Shown here: positions 26,001 through 34,743 of the stretch, piece after piece
Position numbering within the stretch: the first letter of the stretch is position 1
How the letters are laid out: each line of letters starts with the position of its first letter
Assembly: GCF_006539525.1 (NCBI RefSeq)
Contig: NZ_BJNE01000005.1
Coordinates: forward strand, 156,856 to 220,855
Length of the DNA: 64,000 nucleotides
From: Glutamicibacter nicotianae
Lineage (GTDB): Bacteria; Actinomycetota; Actinomycetes; Actinomycetales; Micrococcaceae
Direction of reading: 5' to 3'
Program-made: the position numbers and the translations under genes
The notes under the pieces: model-generated
What the model was told of the DNA's origin: nothing
Database searches by the model: none
What the model saw: the letters and a program-made list of their open reading frames with translations, nothing else

Positions 26001-28913
26001 CTAGCCGGTGATCTTGGCCTTGAGCAGCACCTGCGCCAGGTGCATTCCGCGGGCCTCTGTGCCCTCGGCGATCTGCGTGCGGCAGGAGAATCCGTCGGCG
26101 AGCACCACATCGTCCTGCGCACGATTGCGAATGGCCGGGAAGAGCTCGCGTTCGCCCAGCGAGCGGGATAGTTCCGCATGTCCGGGTTCGAATCCCCAGT
26201 TGCCGGCCAAGCCGCAGCAGCCCGTTTCGATTTCGCGCTCGTCAATGCCGATGCTGCGCAGCACGGCCGAGGACGAGCCATGGTCGCCCTGCGAACGCTC
26301 ATGGCAGTGGACCTGCGACACCGCGCCGACATTCAGCTGTTCGAAGGGCCAGCCGGCGCTGGGCTTGCCATCGGCCGGAACGTGCTTGGCGATCAGATCC
26401 GCGAACGGCACGACGGCTGCCGACAGCGCAGCCGCGCGCGGGTCCTCGGGAACCAGCTCGGTGATTTCGTGGCCGAGCATAACCGTGCATGACGGTTCCA
26501 GGCCGATCACCGGGTAGCCTGCCTTGACCAGGGGTTCCATGACGTCCAAGGTGTGCTTGATGACCTTGCGCACGGTATCCAGCTGGCCGGTTGAGTGCCA
26601 GGTCAAACCGCAGCAGACGAATCCTTCGGGAATGATTACCCGGTAGCCGAGGGTTTCGAGCACTTCGACTGCCGCCTGGCCCGGTCCGGTATCCAGGTGG
26701 TTATTGAAGGAATCTGGCCAGAGCACCACGGTGCCCTGCGGCGATTCGGCTTCTGTTTCCTTCCGCTTGGCCGCCCAGCGCTGCAGCGATTCGCCCGAGA
26801 ACGTGATCATCTTGCGTGTCGGTTCAATGCCGCCAACCTTCTTGACAAGCCGTTGCACCGCGTCGATGCGCAGCACCGTGTTGGCCAGGGGTGCTACGCC
26901 TGGCACCTGGTGCATCCAGTGGGTGAGCTTGGGTAGCCACCCCATGGTGTAGTGCGCCATCGGGCGGATGCGACCCTCGTAGAACTTGTGCAGGAACTCC
27001 GACTTGTAGGTCGCCATATCCACATTGACCGGGCATTCGGAAGCGCAGGCCTTGCAGGACAGACAGAGGTCCAGGGCGTCCTTCACCTCTTCGGACTTGT
27101 AGGCATCGGGCAAGGTGGTGCCGCGGAACATCTCGGAAAGCACCCGGGCACGGCCGCGCGTGGAGTTGACCTCGTCATGGGTGCCCTGGAAGGACGGGCA
27201 CATGGCCCCCTCGTCCGAACGGCACAGGCCTACGCCCACGCAGCGGTTGACCGCGTTGACCAAGGAACCCTTGTCGCGCGAGAGCGCATGAACCGGCGTC
27301 AGCTCGAAGCTGCGCTGCCCGGGTCCGGGACGCAGCGACTCATCGATGCGTTCCGGATTGACCAATACCCCGGGGTTGAACAGGCCCTCGGGGTCAAAGG
27401 CCGCCTTGAAGCTGGCGAATGCCTTCATCATCTTCGAGCTGTACATGCGGGTGAGCAATTCCGAGCGGGCCCGGCCGTCCCCGTGTTCGCCGGACAGGGA
27501 GCCGCCATGCTTGGCCACGGTGTCGGCGGCCTGTTCCATGAACTGGCGGAAGATCGCCACGCCTTCATTGGTGCCCAAGTCGAAGGAGATGCGCACGTGG
27601 ACGCAACCCTCGCCGAAGTGCCCGAAGGGGATGCCGCGCAGTCCATGGGCGTCCATGAGCGCGTACAGATCGCGCAGGTATCCGGCAAGATTCTCCGGCG
27701 GTACGGCTGAATCTTCCCAGGACGGCCAGGCCTCGCCGCCATCTGGCAGGCGGGTGACAATACCGGCGGAGGCTTCGCGGATCTTCCACAGCGTGCGGGC
27801 CTCGGCATGGTCCGTAACGACCACGGCATCGATCGCGGCCCCGGCCGCTGCATCATACGCTGACTGCACCAGCTCATCGGCGATGCTTCGTGCTTGTTCG
27901 ATGGTTTGCCCGGCTGTCTCGCAGAAGAGCCAGCCGCCGGCCTTGGCGACGCCACCGCGGTTGGCGGCACCCATGCCAGGCAGATTGGATCCGGCACTCT
28001 GCTGACCGGGACGGCTGCGCAGCGCATCGAGCAGATCTCCGCCCATGCCTTCCGCAGTGGCAAGACCGGGACGGCGCAGGGATGCTGCCGCGGCCGCGGC
28101 ATCGAAAACAGTTTCAAAAGCCAGGACTGCAAGCGCAGTATGCTTCGGCTTCTCGACAAGGCGCACCACCAGCTCGGTGATCACCCCGAGGGTGCCTTCG
28201 GACCCAGCCAGCGCCTTGGCGACATTGAACCCGTTTTCCGGGAGCAGATAGTGCATGCCGTAGCCCGAGACCTGGCGCGCGAAGCGGCCCAGTTCTGTGC
28301 GCAGTTCCTTGAGGTTCGCATCGCGCAGCGCCTTGAGCTTTCCGTCAAGCTCATCGCTGTTGGTTCCGTCGGCATTGACCTCGACCACGGATCCGTCGCC
28401 GAGCATGATCTTCATGGACACAACGTTGTCCGCGGCGGTGCCCCACGCCAGCGAGTGCGATCCGCAGGCGTTGTTGGCCACCATGCCGCCTACGGTGCAG
28501 CGGCTATGGGTCGACGGATCCGGACCGTAGGTCAGCCCGTATTGCGCAGCAGCATCACGCAGCTGGTCGCAGATGACTCCAGGCTGGATGCGCGCGGTCT
28601 TCGCCTCGGGATCGATGTCGAGGATCTTATTGAAATAGCGGGAGGTGTCCAGCACCAGACCTTCGCCGATGGCATTGCCCGCAACCGAGGTGCCTCCACC
28701 TCGCGACGTGATCGAAAGGCCTTCGGCCTTGGCATACTCGATGCCCAAGGCGATGTCGGCCTCACTGCGCACTTCAAGTACAGCCTGCGGCACCCGGCGG
28801 AAAATCGAGGCATCGGAAATATATGCAGCCCGAGTCGTCAGATCGGTCCGTAGCCGTTCCCGCATCTCAATTGCCTCAGGGGTCAGGGTCTGGATGCTCG
28901 ACTGAGCTGACAT
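26001..28913 (-). CDS. FAD- and Fe-S-containing D-2-hydroxyacid dehydrogenase (D-lactate/D-2-hydroxyglutarate type, YdiJ-like)
   Basis: A 970-residue fusion of a GlcD-like FAD half and a GlpC-like Fe-S half. The FAD-binding loop is SRGGGTSVAGNAIG, with TVGGMVANNACGSHSL and EGTLGVITE. FGHFGEGCVHVRI is the substrate/metal site of the VAO-type C-terminal domain. Two ferredoxin-type clusters follow (CVGVGLCRSDEGAMCP and CLSCKACASECPVN), then two CCG domains (FVCCGLTWH, GCCGLAGNWG). It should oxidise a D-2-hydroxyacid and pass electrons to quinone. I chose the ATG at 28913. It is divergent from a GntR regulator, with the operator palindrome 34 bases upstream. Confidence 0.92.
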   Translation of the reverse strand: MSAQSSIQTLTPEAIEMRERLRTDLTTRAAYISDASIFRRVPQAVLEVRSEADIALGIEYAKAEGLSITSRGGGTSVAGNAIGEGLVLDTSRYFNKILDIDPEAKTARIQPGVICDQLRDAAAQYGLTYGPDPSTHSRCTVGGMVANNACGSHSLAWGTAADNVVSMKIMLGDGSVVEVNADGTNSDELDGKLKALRDANLKELRTELGRFARQVSGYGMHYLLPENGFNVAKALAGSEGTLGVITELVVRLVEKPKHTALAVLAFETVFDAAAAAASLRRPGLATAEGMGGDLLDALRSRPGQQSAGSNLPGMGAANRGGVAKAGGWLFCETAGQTIEQARSIADELVQSAYDAAAGAAIDAVVVTDHAEARTLWKIREASAGIVTRLPDGGEAWPSWEDSAVPPENLAGYLRDLYALMDAHGLRGIPFGHFGEGCVHVRISFDLGTNEGVAIFRQFMEQAADTVAKHGGSLSGEHGDGRARSELLTRMYSSKMMKAFASFKAAFDPEGLFNPGVLVNPERIDESLRPGPGQRSFELTPVHALSRDKGSLVNAVNRCVGVGLCRSDEGAMCPSFQGTHDEVNSTRGRARVLSEMFRGTTLPDAYKSEEVKDALDLCLSCKACASECPVNVDMATYKSEFLHKFYEGRIRPMAHYTMGWLPKLTHWMHQVPGVAPLANTVLRIDAVQRLVKKVGGIEPTRKMITFSGESLQRWAAKRKETEAESPQGTVVLWPDSFNNHLDTGPGQAAVEVLETLGYRVIIPEGFVCCGLTWHSTGQLDTVRKVIKHTLDVMEPLVKAGYPVIGLEPSCTVMLGHEITELVPEDPRAAALSAAVVPFADLIAKHVPADGKPSAGWPFEQLNVGAVSQVHCHERSQGDHGSSSAVLRSIGIDEREIETGCCGLAGNWGFEPGHAELSRSLGERELFPAIRNRAQDDVVLADGFSCRTQIAEGTEARGMHLAQVLLKAKITG

Positions 28914-28946
28914 GGTGAGCGCCTCTCGTTGATTCGTCCCACCAGA

Positions 28947-28958
28947 GTAACATGTTAC
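28947..28958. promoter_or_regulatory. Candidate GntR operator, site 1
   Basis: Perfect 12-base palindrome GTAACATGTTAC between the dehydrogenase gene and its divergent GntR regulator. The same motif with one change occurs at 31369. Confidence 0.7.
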
Positions 28959-29021
28959 ATACTGTTTAGTTTCTTGATTACGTGAAAACTCCGCAAGAGA
29001 TTTCAATGAGAGAATCAGTTC

Positions 29022-29747
29022 ATGACCTCCGATCTCCAAGTCCCCGCCCAACATGGGCGCACATTGACCGAACAAGTGATGGACTACGTCCGTTCAGCTG
29101 TCATTTCTGGGGAATTGAAGACCGACACCCTCTACAGCGTCTACCAGCTGGCTGATCGCCTGAAGATATCCCGCTCACCGGTGCGCGATGGCTTGTTGCG
29201 CCTGGAGGAAGCCGGCTTGGTTGAATTTGCTCGTAATCGCGGCTTCCGCATCATTCCGACCCAGCCAAAGGATGTCGCAGAAATTTTCTCGCTCAGGCTG
29301 GCGCTGGAGGTTCCCGCCGCATTCAGGGCCGCGCAGGCCTGCACCCCGCAGATCGCGGCGCGGCTCAATGACATCGTTGCCGGCTTGGCCCGATGCGCCG
29401 AAGCGGATCTGACCGAAGAGTTCTTCGATCTGGACCAGCAGCTGCACGACTTCATCCTTGAGGTCGCGCAGTCGAACCGCGGGCGCAACATCGTGAACCG
29501 CCTTCGTGTCGCAACGCGGCTGCTTGGTGTTTCCACCGCAGGCAAGCAGCGCACCCTGGGTGACATCATGGCCGAGCATGAACCGATCATCACCGCCATC
29601 TCCAGCGGCAATGCCCCGGCGGCTGCGCTTGCCATGCGCCAGCACCTGGTCGCGACAGGAAAGCTACTGCTTGTACAAGCAGTTCAGGGCCAAGGCTTGG
29701 ACCTTGACCCTGAAAACTTGTGGACTGAACTGACAGCTGGCTACTAG
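29022..29747 (+). CDS. FadR-subfamily GntR regulator of the hydroxyacid dehydrogenase/TRAP permease genes
   Basis: A 241-residue regulator. N-terminal winged helix: LTEQVMDYVRSAVISGEL, then LADRLKISRSPVRDGLLRLEEAGLV. C-terminal FCD domain: FDLDQQLHDFILEVAQSNRG and EHEPIITAISSGN contain the usual metal-ligand Asp/His positions. The ATG at 29022 opens the divergent region shared with the dehydrogenase gene. Two near-identical palindromes, beside both the dehydrogenase and the permease gene, make these the likely targets. Its stop overlaps that of the small membrane gene on the other strand. Confidence 0.9.
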   Translation: MTSDLQVPAQHGRTLTEQVMDYVRSAVISGELKTDTLYSVYQLADRLKISRSPVRDGLLRLEEAGLVEFARNRGFRIIPTQPKDVAEIFSLRLALEVPAAFRAAQACTPQIAARLNDIVAGLARCAEADLTEEFFDLDQQLHDFILEVAQSNRGRNIVNRLRVATRLLGVSTAGKQRTLGDIMAEHEPIITAISSGNAPAAALAMRQHLVATGKLLLVQAVQGQGLDLDPENLWTELTAGY

Positions 29748-29971
29748 TCCTGCTCGTCTTCCTTGTATTCCTTTGAATACTGCAGCACGAAGGCGCACAG
29801 TGCGCACGCGGTCGCAAAACTGAAGGTCCACGGATACAGGATCTGCTTGGCTCCGCTGACCAGATCACCATTCAGTGACAGCACACCGGCCAGCTGGGTA
29901 CCGACGATTGCAGTGCCGCCGATCATGAACAGCGCCAAGAAGACCAGGAATAGTATTTTCATGAGTCGCAT
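29744..29971 (-). CDS. Small two-helix membrane protein downstream of the TRAP-type permease
   Basis: A 75-residue protein with two hydrophobic segments (ILFLVFLALFMIGGTAIVG, and FSFATACALCAFVLQY) and an acidic tail KEYKEDEQD. The ATG at 29971 has AGGAG upstream. It lies 9 bases after the large permease gene and is surely in its operon. I recognise no family. It may be a reduced partner subunit that takes the place of the DctQ-type small permease. Confidence 0.75.
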   Translation of the reverse strand: MRLMKILFLVFLALFMIGGTAIVGTQLAGVLSLNGDLVSGAKQILYPWTFSFATACALCAFVLQYSKEYKEDEQD

Positions 29972-29980
29972 GTTTTTCTC

Positions 29981-31327
29981 CTACGAAATCGGAATCGGCA
30001 GCCAGCCCATGCCGACAAGCCAGGCAATGACGATCATTGGCAGCACGAAATAGCCCAGCAATGGCATGAACATCTTGGTTGGATTGGTTTCGGCAAAGCC
30101 GGCAGCCAGATAGATCGGCGCACCGACCGGTGGAGAAGAACCCTCTGTCGAGGTGCACAACAGGACCGTCACCACGGCGATGACTGGATCGATACCCACG
30201 CTGGTCAACGCCATCACTGCCGGCGCACCCACGGCCGCGGCGGTTGCCGTCGAGGACAGCGGGGTGGCTACGACAACGGCCATGACACAGACGATTGCGA
30301 CAATCGCCGCCTTTGGCATATCCAGCGAACCCAGGAAATCCGAAAGCTGCGGACCGACGCCCAGCGCTTCCATGATGTTCGAAGCGCTCAGCGCAGCGAA
30401 CAGCGAAACACCAACAGTGGCGAACTGCGGCAGCTCGCGATTCAGGATCACCTTGAACTTCGAATCCGGCGCGAAGATCCGCTTTCGGCCCTCGATCAAT
30501 GCGATCGCCGAGATGAGAATCGGAACCCAAACAATGATGGAGATCGAGCCCATCGAGTCCTTGCCCACCAACTCCGGGCGGGACAGGAATTCAAACAGCG
30601 GGCCGAAGGTCAGTGCAACAGGGATCGCGATGCCAAGGAAGATCAGTAGCGAGCGCCATCCTTCGCGCAGCGCTTGCCCTAACGTCGCCATGCCCTCCCG
30701 ATTCGCTACGGGAATGCCGTCGGCACGAGCCCAAGTGAACACCAGGATCATGCGGTAGAGCACGCAATAAGCACCGCCAATGGCCAGTGCAACATATACG
30801 TCGCCAGCAGAAATTCCAGCGGCGGCCGGCATGGCCAAGAGGATGAACATGGTGCTGTTCGGCGGGAGCGCGACGCCCAAGCCGGAGTTTCCCGCTACCA
30901 GCGTTGCGGCGCGATTGGACGACCAGCCGTTTTCCTTCATCCACGGAATGGTTACCGAGCCGACCGTCGCCGTGTTGCCTGCGGTAGATCCTGCCACCAG
31001 CCCGATTGCGGCCGAGCCCAGGGTCGAGACGTAGGCCGATCCACCGCGAACGCGCCCGAACATCGAATTCAGGATATGGATCAGGCGCTCGATCAGGCCT
31101 GTCGCCGAGACGATCACTCCCATGAACACAAAGGCCATGCCCGCGAAGGTCACGTCTGATTGGAAGCCGGCAACTACGGCTGCGCTCAACAGGTTCAGCG
31201 CATCCGCGCCGCCGACCAGCGAACAAGCTATCAGCGCTAGTACAAGCGCCTCTGAAATACGCCGTTTCAGTACGACGTTAACTATGACTGTCACGGCGAT
31301 GAATACGCCCAGTGCCAGCACGCCCAT
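29981..31327 (-). CDS. TRAP-type large permease (DctM-like)
   Basis: A 448-residue membrane protein with about twelve helices and the TRAP large-subunit style: GLIERLIHILNSMFGRVRGG, GLVAGSTAGNTATVGSVTIP and GNSGLGVALPPNSTMFI, and near the end TEGSSPPVGAPIYLAAG. These subunits normally work with a periplasmic binding protein and a DctQ subunit; neither is encoded nearby. I chose the ATG at 31327 with GAAAGGTG upstream. The operator shared with the dehydrogenase gene suggests it imports the hydroxyacid (such as D-lactate) or a related carboxylate. Confidence 0.82.
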   Translation of the reverse strand: MGVLALGVFIAVTVIVNVVLKRRISEALVLALIACSLVGGADALNLLSAAVVAGFQSDVTFAGMAFVFMGVIVSATGLIERLIHILNSMFGRVRGGSAYVSTLGSAAIGLVAGSTAGNTATVGSVTIPWMKENGWSSNRAATLVAGNSGLGVALPPNSTMFILLAMPAAAGISAGDVYVALAIGGAYCVLYRMILVFTWARADGIPVANREGMATLGQALREGWRSLLIFLGIAIPVALTFGPLFEFLSRPELVGKDSMGSISIIVWVPILISAIALIEGRKRIFAPDSKFKVILNRELPQFATVGVSLFAALSASNIMEALGVGPQLSDFLGSLDMPKAAIVAIVCVMAVVVATPLSSTATAAAVGAPAVMALTSVGIDPVIAVVTVLLCTSTEGSSPPVGAPIYLAAGFAETNPTKMFMPLLGYFVLPMIVIAWLVGMGWLPIPIS

Positions 31328-31352
31328 GTGTGCACCTTTCACGTTATGACTT

Positions 31353-31380
31353 TGTGTGCCTACACACAGTAGCATGTTAC
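31353..31380. promoter_or_regulatory. Candidate GntR operator, site 2, with an adjoining palindrome
   Basis: GTAGCATGTTAC (31369-31380) differs by one base from the palindrome at 28947. Directly beside it TGTGTG-CCTA-CACACA (31353-31368) is another perfect inverted repeat. Both lie 26-53 bases upstream of the permease start. Confidence 0.65.
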
Positions 31381-31590
31381 AGGCCACACAATGTGACAGA
31401 GGAGTCTTTTTGGGCTTTGGTTACACCGCTCGAACGGCACAGCCAAGCCTGCTTGTCGTGGCCAAGAGGCTTCCAGTGCACCCTGCAGCTTCGCTGCTCA
31501 GCGGCAATTTCTCCTGCCCGTTTCCTCGGCCTTCAGCATCTGCACCACTTTCGCGCCCTTGCGCGGAATGCAGTTTTTTGAGGCGTGAAG
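31381..31590. other. Promoter-side gap, no gene seen
   Basis: The stretch between the permease start and the lipoprotein end (about 326 bases in all) holds the operators at 31353-31380 and the terminator at 31591. I see no conserved reading frame in the remainder. Confidence 0.5.
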
Positions 31591-31635
31591 AAAGGCAACA
31601 GAAGCCAGGGCGATTGCCTGATTTCTGTTGCCTTT
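31591..31635 (-). terminator. Terminator of the lipoprotein gene
   Basis: AAAGGCAACAGAA (31591-31603) pairs perfectly with TTCTGTTGCCTTT (31623-31635). On the minus strand it is followed by TTCTTC. It begins 17 bases after the lipoprotein stop. Confidence 0.8.
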
Positions 31636-31652
31636 CCTATGTTCCGGCTTGG

Positions 31653-32429
31653 CTAGCCGACGGCAGGTTCCACGCTGAGCAAGATGTCGCGCACCAACGC
31701 GTATTGCCCGGTGCCCAGGAACTGCTGCGCTTGCTGCTTGGTCGGGTCGTCTGGAACACCATGGTCTTCCAGATAATCCTCTTCAACCCACATCATCGGT
31801 GACTGCTCGCCGATCCTGAAGAAGTTCAGGTCCGGGTTCTCATCGCGCTTGCCGAGCTCTTCGTCATCGATCAGGGCAATGTCGAATCCTGAATCCTTCT
31901 CGCCGTCTTCCTGGTCCGTCGATTCCCAGAACTCGGCAATCAGGCTCGTCGGGCGGAATCCGGTATCCGCTCCGGGATTTTCAAGTTCCTTGCGATCAAG
32001 CAGCTCCCGTTCATACAGCGCCATGTCTCCATCCGGAGAGGTTGCCGTGGTGGGGATCAGGGTCAGCACGTGCTTGCCTTGCGCGTCCTTGATCTCCCAT
32101 TCGTCCCATTCGGTGCATTCGCCGTCGCAGTCATCCCCGGCGGCAGTCCACTGTTCCGGGGTAAAGAAGCGGATGCCATGCACTTCATGCACCTGGCTCA
32201 GCTCTGGCGCCGCCGAGCTTGGCGCATCCGGGCTTGCGGTGCTTTGCGTTGGGCTGGATTCGGGACTGGAAGCGGTCGGCGCGCTGGCACTTGCCGATGG
32301 CGACGTTCCGCTTGGTCCTGCGCTCTGGCTTTCGGCCGGTTCCGGCTCGGCTCCCTGGCAGGCAGCCAGCATCAGCGCTGCCGCGCACATCATCGGGAGC
32401 GCCCCAAGACGGGTTCTGGCACGGTTCAT
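31653..32429 (-). CDS. Putative lipoprotein with a Ser/Pro-rich linker
   Basis: A 258-residue exported protein. The signal peptide ends in a lipobox LAAC (about residue 26). A 50-residue linker rich in Ser, Ala, Pro and Thr follows, then a globular acidic domain (VHEVHGIRFFTPEQWTA, DGECTEWDEWEI with a Cys pair, GKHVLTLIP). I chose the ATG at 32429, preceded by GGAGTTGGAAAAG. I recognise no domain. It is probably anchored on the outer face of the membrane, its linker spanning the wall. Confidence 0.8.
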   Translation of the reverse strand: MNRARTRLGALPMMCAAALMLAACQGAEPEPAESQSAGPSGTSPSASASAPTASSPESSPTQSTASPDAPSSAAPELSQVHEVHGIRFFTPEQWTAAGDDCDGECTEWDEWEIKDAQGKHVLTLIPTTATSPDGDMALYERELLDRKELENPGADTGFRPTSLIAEFWESTDQEDGEKDSGFDIALIDDEELGKRDENPDLNFFRIGEQSPMMWVEEDYLEDHGVPDDPTKQQAQQFLGTGQYALVRDILLSVEPAVG

Positions 32430-32635
32430 CTTTTCCAACTCCTTGATCGATTATCCGGTCATGCAGCTGACATCGCGAGCTCCCCCATGGAACCCATCCT
32501 CCACGGCCTTGCAGGTTTTTCCAATAGCTGTGCCATAACTCCTTGGTTGCAAGTTGCACCGGCCTTTCGTTCCGATGCCGCGTAATTTTCGATATTCGGT
32601 AGTGCCCGGCCGCGAACAGTGGCAAGATATGTGAA

Positions 32636-34693
32636 GTGGAACACTCTAAGCATTCATTTCATAATTTAGATTCTTTTATCGGCATGGGCCGGCTCAGCGG
32701 CCTGGCGCTCTCCCCCGACGGCACGAAGCTCGTCACCACCCTCAGCACCCTGTCCGAGGATGAGACGAAATACGAAAGCGCCCTCTGGTCGCTGGACCCC
32801 AAAGGCCAGGAACCGGCACGCCGGCTGACCTTCGGCGAGCACGGCGAATCGCAGCCGCAGTTCACCGCCAACGGCGACCTGCTCTTCGTGTCCAAGCGCT
32901 CATCCAAGGAAGACGCCAAGGCCGAAGGATGGATCCTTCCGGTGGCAGGAGGCGAAGCCCGCTCGGTGATCTCCCACCCGGCCGGGGTGCAGTCCTTGCG
33001 GATCTGCAAGCAGTCACCGCAGAGCATCGTGCTGCGCACCTCGGCCTTCAGCCGCGCCAAGGACCTGGAGGCCGAAGCGGCACTGCGCACCGGCCGCAAG
33101 GACAAGAAGGTCTCGGCAATCCTGCACACCGGCTACCCGGTGCGCTTCTGGGACGAAGACCTGGGCCCGTCCACCCCGCACTTCTACACCGGCTCCCTGC
33201 CGGACCCCCAGGACACCAGCGGCACCCAGCTCACCGATCTCACCCCGGGCATCGGCGCGAACCTGGAGGATACCTACTACGATGTCGCTGCCAACGGGGC
33301 CTTCCTGATCACCGAATGGCAGGTTCCCGAAGGCCGGGCCTCCTCGGCCCCGGGATTGATGCGCATCGATCTGCACACCGGCGCCCACGAAATGCTGCTC
33401 GCCCCCGACGACACGTACGAATACACGCTGGGCAAGATCAGCCCGGACTCCACCCAGCTGGCCTATGCACGTTGGGAGCGTTCCACCGCCGAAACCGCCC
33501 CGGTCTTCGAGCTGTGGCTGATGGACCTGGCCGACGGCGCCACCCATCGGATCGCCGCCGGCTGGGACCGCTGGGTCAGCGACCTGCAGTGGGTTCCCAA
33601 TGGACGCTCGCTGCTGCTGGTCGCGGACGACAACGGCCATGCCCCGGTCTTCCACCTGAGCTTGTACAACGACAAGATCACCCGGCTCACCGAAGACGGA
33701 GCGTTCACCGACGTGGTCATCAGCAGCGACTCGCGCACCGCCTACGCGTTGCGCTCCAGCTACCTGCACCCGGCCGAACCGGTAGCCATCGACCTGGCGC
33801 ACACCGGCGACCTGGAGCCGGGCGAATCCGCCGCCTTGACCGAGCTGCGCTCTCCGGTTGCCCGCCCGGCCTTGCCGGGCACGCTCACCGAGGTGACGAC
33901 CACGGCCGAAGACGGATCGAGCGTCCGCGCCTGGCTGGCCCTGCCGGAATCAGCTTCTGCCACCAACAGAGCCCCGCTGCTGCTGTGGATCCACGGCGGA
34001 CCGCTGGGCTCGTGGAACGCCTGGAGCTGGCGCTGGAGCCCATGGCTGCTGGTAGCCCAGGGCTATGCGGTGCTGCTGCCGGATCCCGCCCTGTCCACCG
34101 GCTACGGCCAGGCGTTCATCCAGCGCGGCTGGGGCCGCTGGGGCCAGGAGCCGTACACGGATCTGCTGGCCATCACCGATGCCGCCGAGGCGCGCGCTGA
34201 CATCGATGAAACCCGCACCGCCGCGATGGGCGGCTCCTTCGGCGGCTACATGGCCAACTGGGTGGCAGGGCACACCGACCGCTTCAAGGCCATCATCACG
34301 CACGCCAGCCTGTGGGCGCTCGAAGGCTTCGGCAAGACCACCGATGCCGCGTTCTACTGGACCCGCGAGATGAGCCCGGAAATGCGCGAGCTGAACTCGC
34401 CGCATCATTCGGTGGGCAGCATTTTCACCCCGATGCTGGTCATCCACGGCGACAAGGACTACCGGGTGCCCATCGGCGAGGGCCTGCGCCTATGGTACGA
34501 GCTGCTGGCCGATTCGGGGCTGCCGCAGAAGGAAGACGGCAGCACCGAGCACCAGTTCCTGTACTTCCCGGATGAGAACCACTGGATCCTCACCCCGCAG
34601 CATGCCAAGATCTGGTACCAGGTCGTCACCGAGTTCCTCTCGCAGAAGGTGCTGGGCAACGAGGCGCAGGAACTGCCCGAGCTGCTGGGCTGA
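32636..34693 (+). CDS. S9-family serine peptidase (acylaminoacyl/dipeptidyl peptidase-like)
   Basis: A 685-residue prolyl-oligopeptidase-type enzyme. Residues up to about 420 are beta-propeller repeats (LSPDGTKLV, GKISPDSTQLAYA). The C-terminal alpha/beta-hydrolase domain carries the nucleophile in MGGSFGGYM, Asp in IHGDKDYRVP and His in DENHWIL. LWIHGGPLGSW is the oxyanion region. No signal peptide, so it is a cytoplasmic peptide-clearing enzyme. The GTG at 32636 is the only reasonable start. Confidence 0.92.
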   Translation: MEHSKHSFHNLDSFIGMGRLSGLALSPDGTKLVTTLSTLSEDETKYESALWSLDPKGQEPARRLTFGEHGESQPQFTANGDLLFVSKRSSKEDAKAEGWILPVAGGEARSVISHPAGVQSLRICKQSPQSIVLRTSAFSRAKDLEAEAALRTGRKDKKVSAILHTGYPVRFWDEDLGPSTPHFYTGSLPDPQDTSGTQLTDLTPGIGANLEDTYYDVAANGAFLITEWQVPEGRASSAPGLMRIDLHTGAHEMLLAPDDTYEYTLGKISPDSTQLAYARWERSTAETAPVFELWLMDLADGATHRIAAGWDRWVSDLQWVPNGRSLLLVADDNGHAPVFHLSLYNDKITRLTEDGAFTDVVISSDSRTAYALRSSYLHPAEPVAIDLAHTGDLEPGESAALTELRSPVARPALPGTLTEVTTTAEDGSSVRAWLALPESASATNRAPLLLWIHGGPLGSWNAWSWRWSPWLLVAQGYAVLLPDPALSTGYGQAFIQRGWGRWGQEPYTDLLAITDAAEARADIDETRTAAMGGSFGGYMANWVAGHTDRFKAIITHASLWALEGFGKTTDAAFYWTREMSPEMRELNSPHHSVGSIFTPMLVIHGDKDYRVPIGEGLRLWYELLADSGLPQKEDGSTEHQFLYFPDENHWILTPQHAKIWYQVVTEFLSQKVLGNEAQELPELLG

Positions 34694-34709
34694 GTCCGAG
34701 CAGGATCCG

Positions 34710-34743
34710 GCTGCCGGGGCGGAAGCACTACCGTCCCGGCAGC
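34710..34743. terminator. Bidirectional hairpin between convergent genes
   Basis: GCTGCCGGGGCGG pairs with CCGTCCCGGCAGC with one mismatch across an 8-base loop. It overlaps the 3' end of the minus-strand membrane protein gene. Confidence 0.6.

Noticed and set aside
26185..26196. GGTTCGAATCCC, a tRNA T-arm-like string
   Set aside because: It lies inside the dehydrogenase coding sequence, with no acceptor, D or anticodon stems around it.
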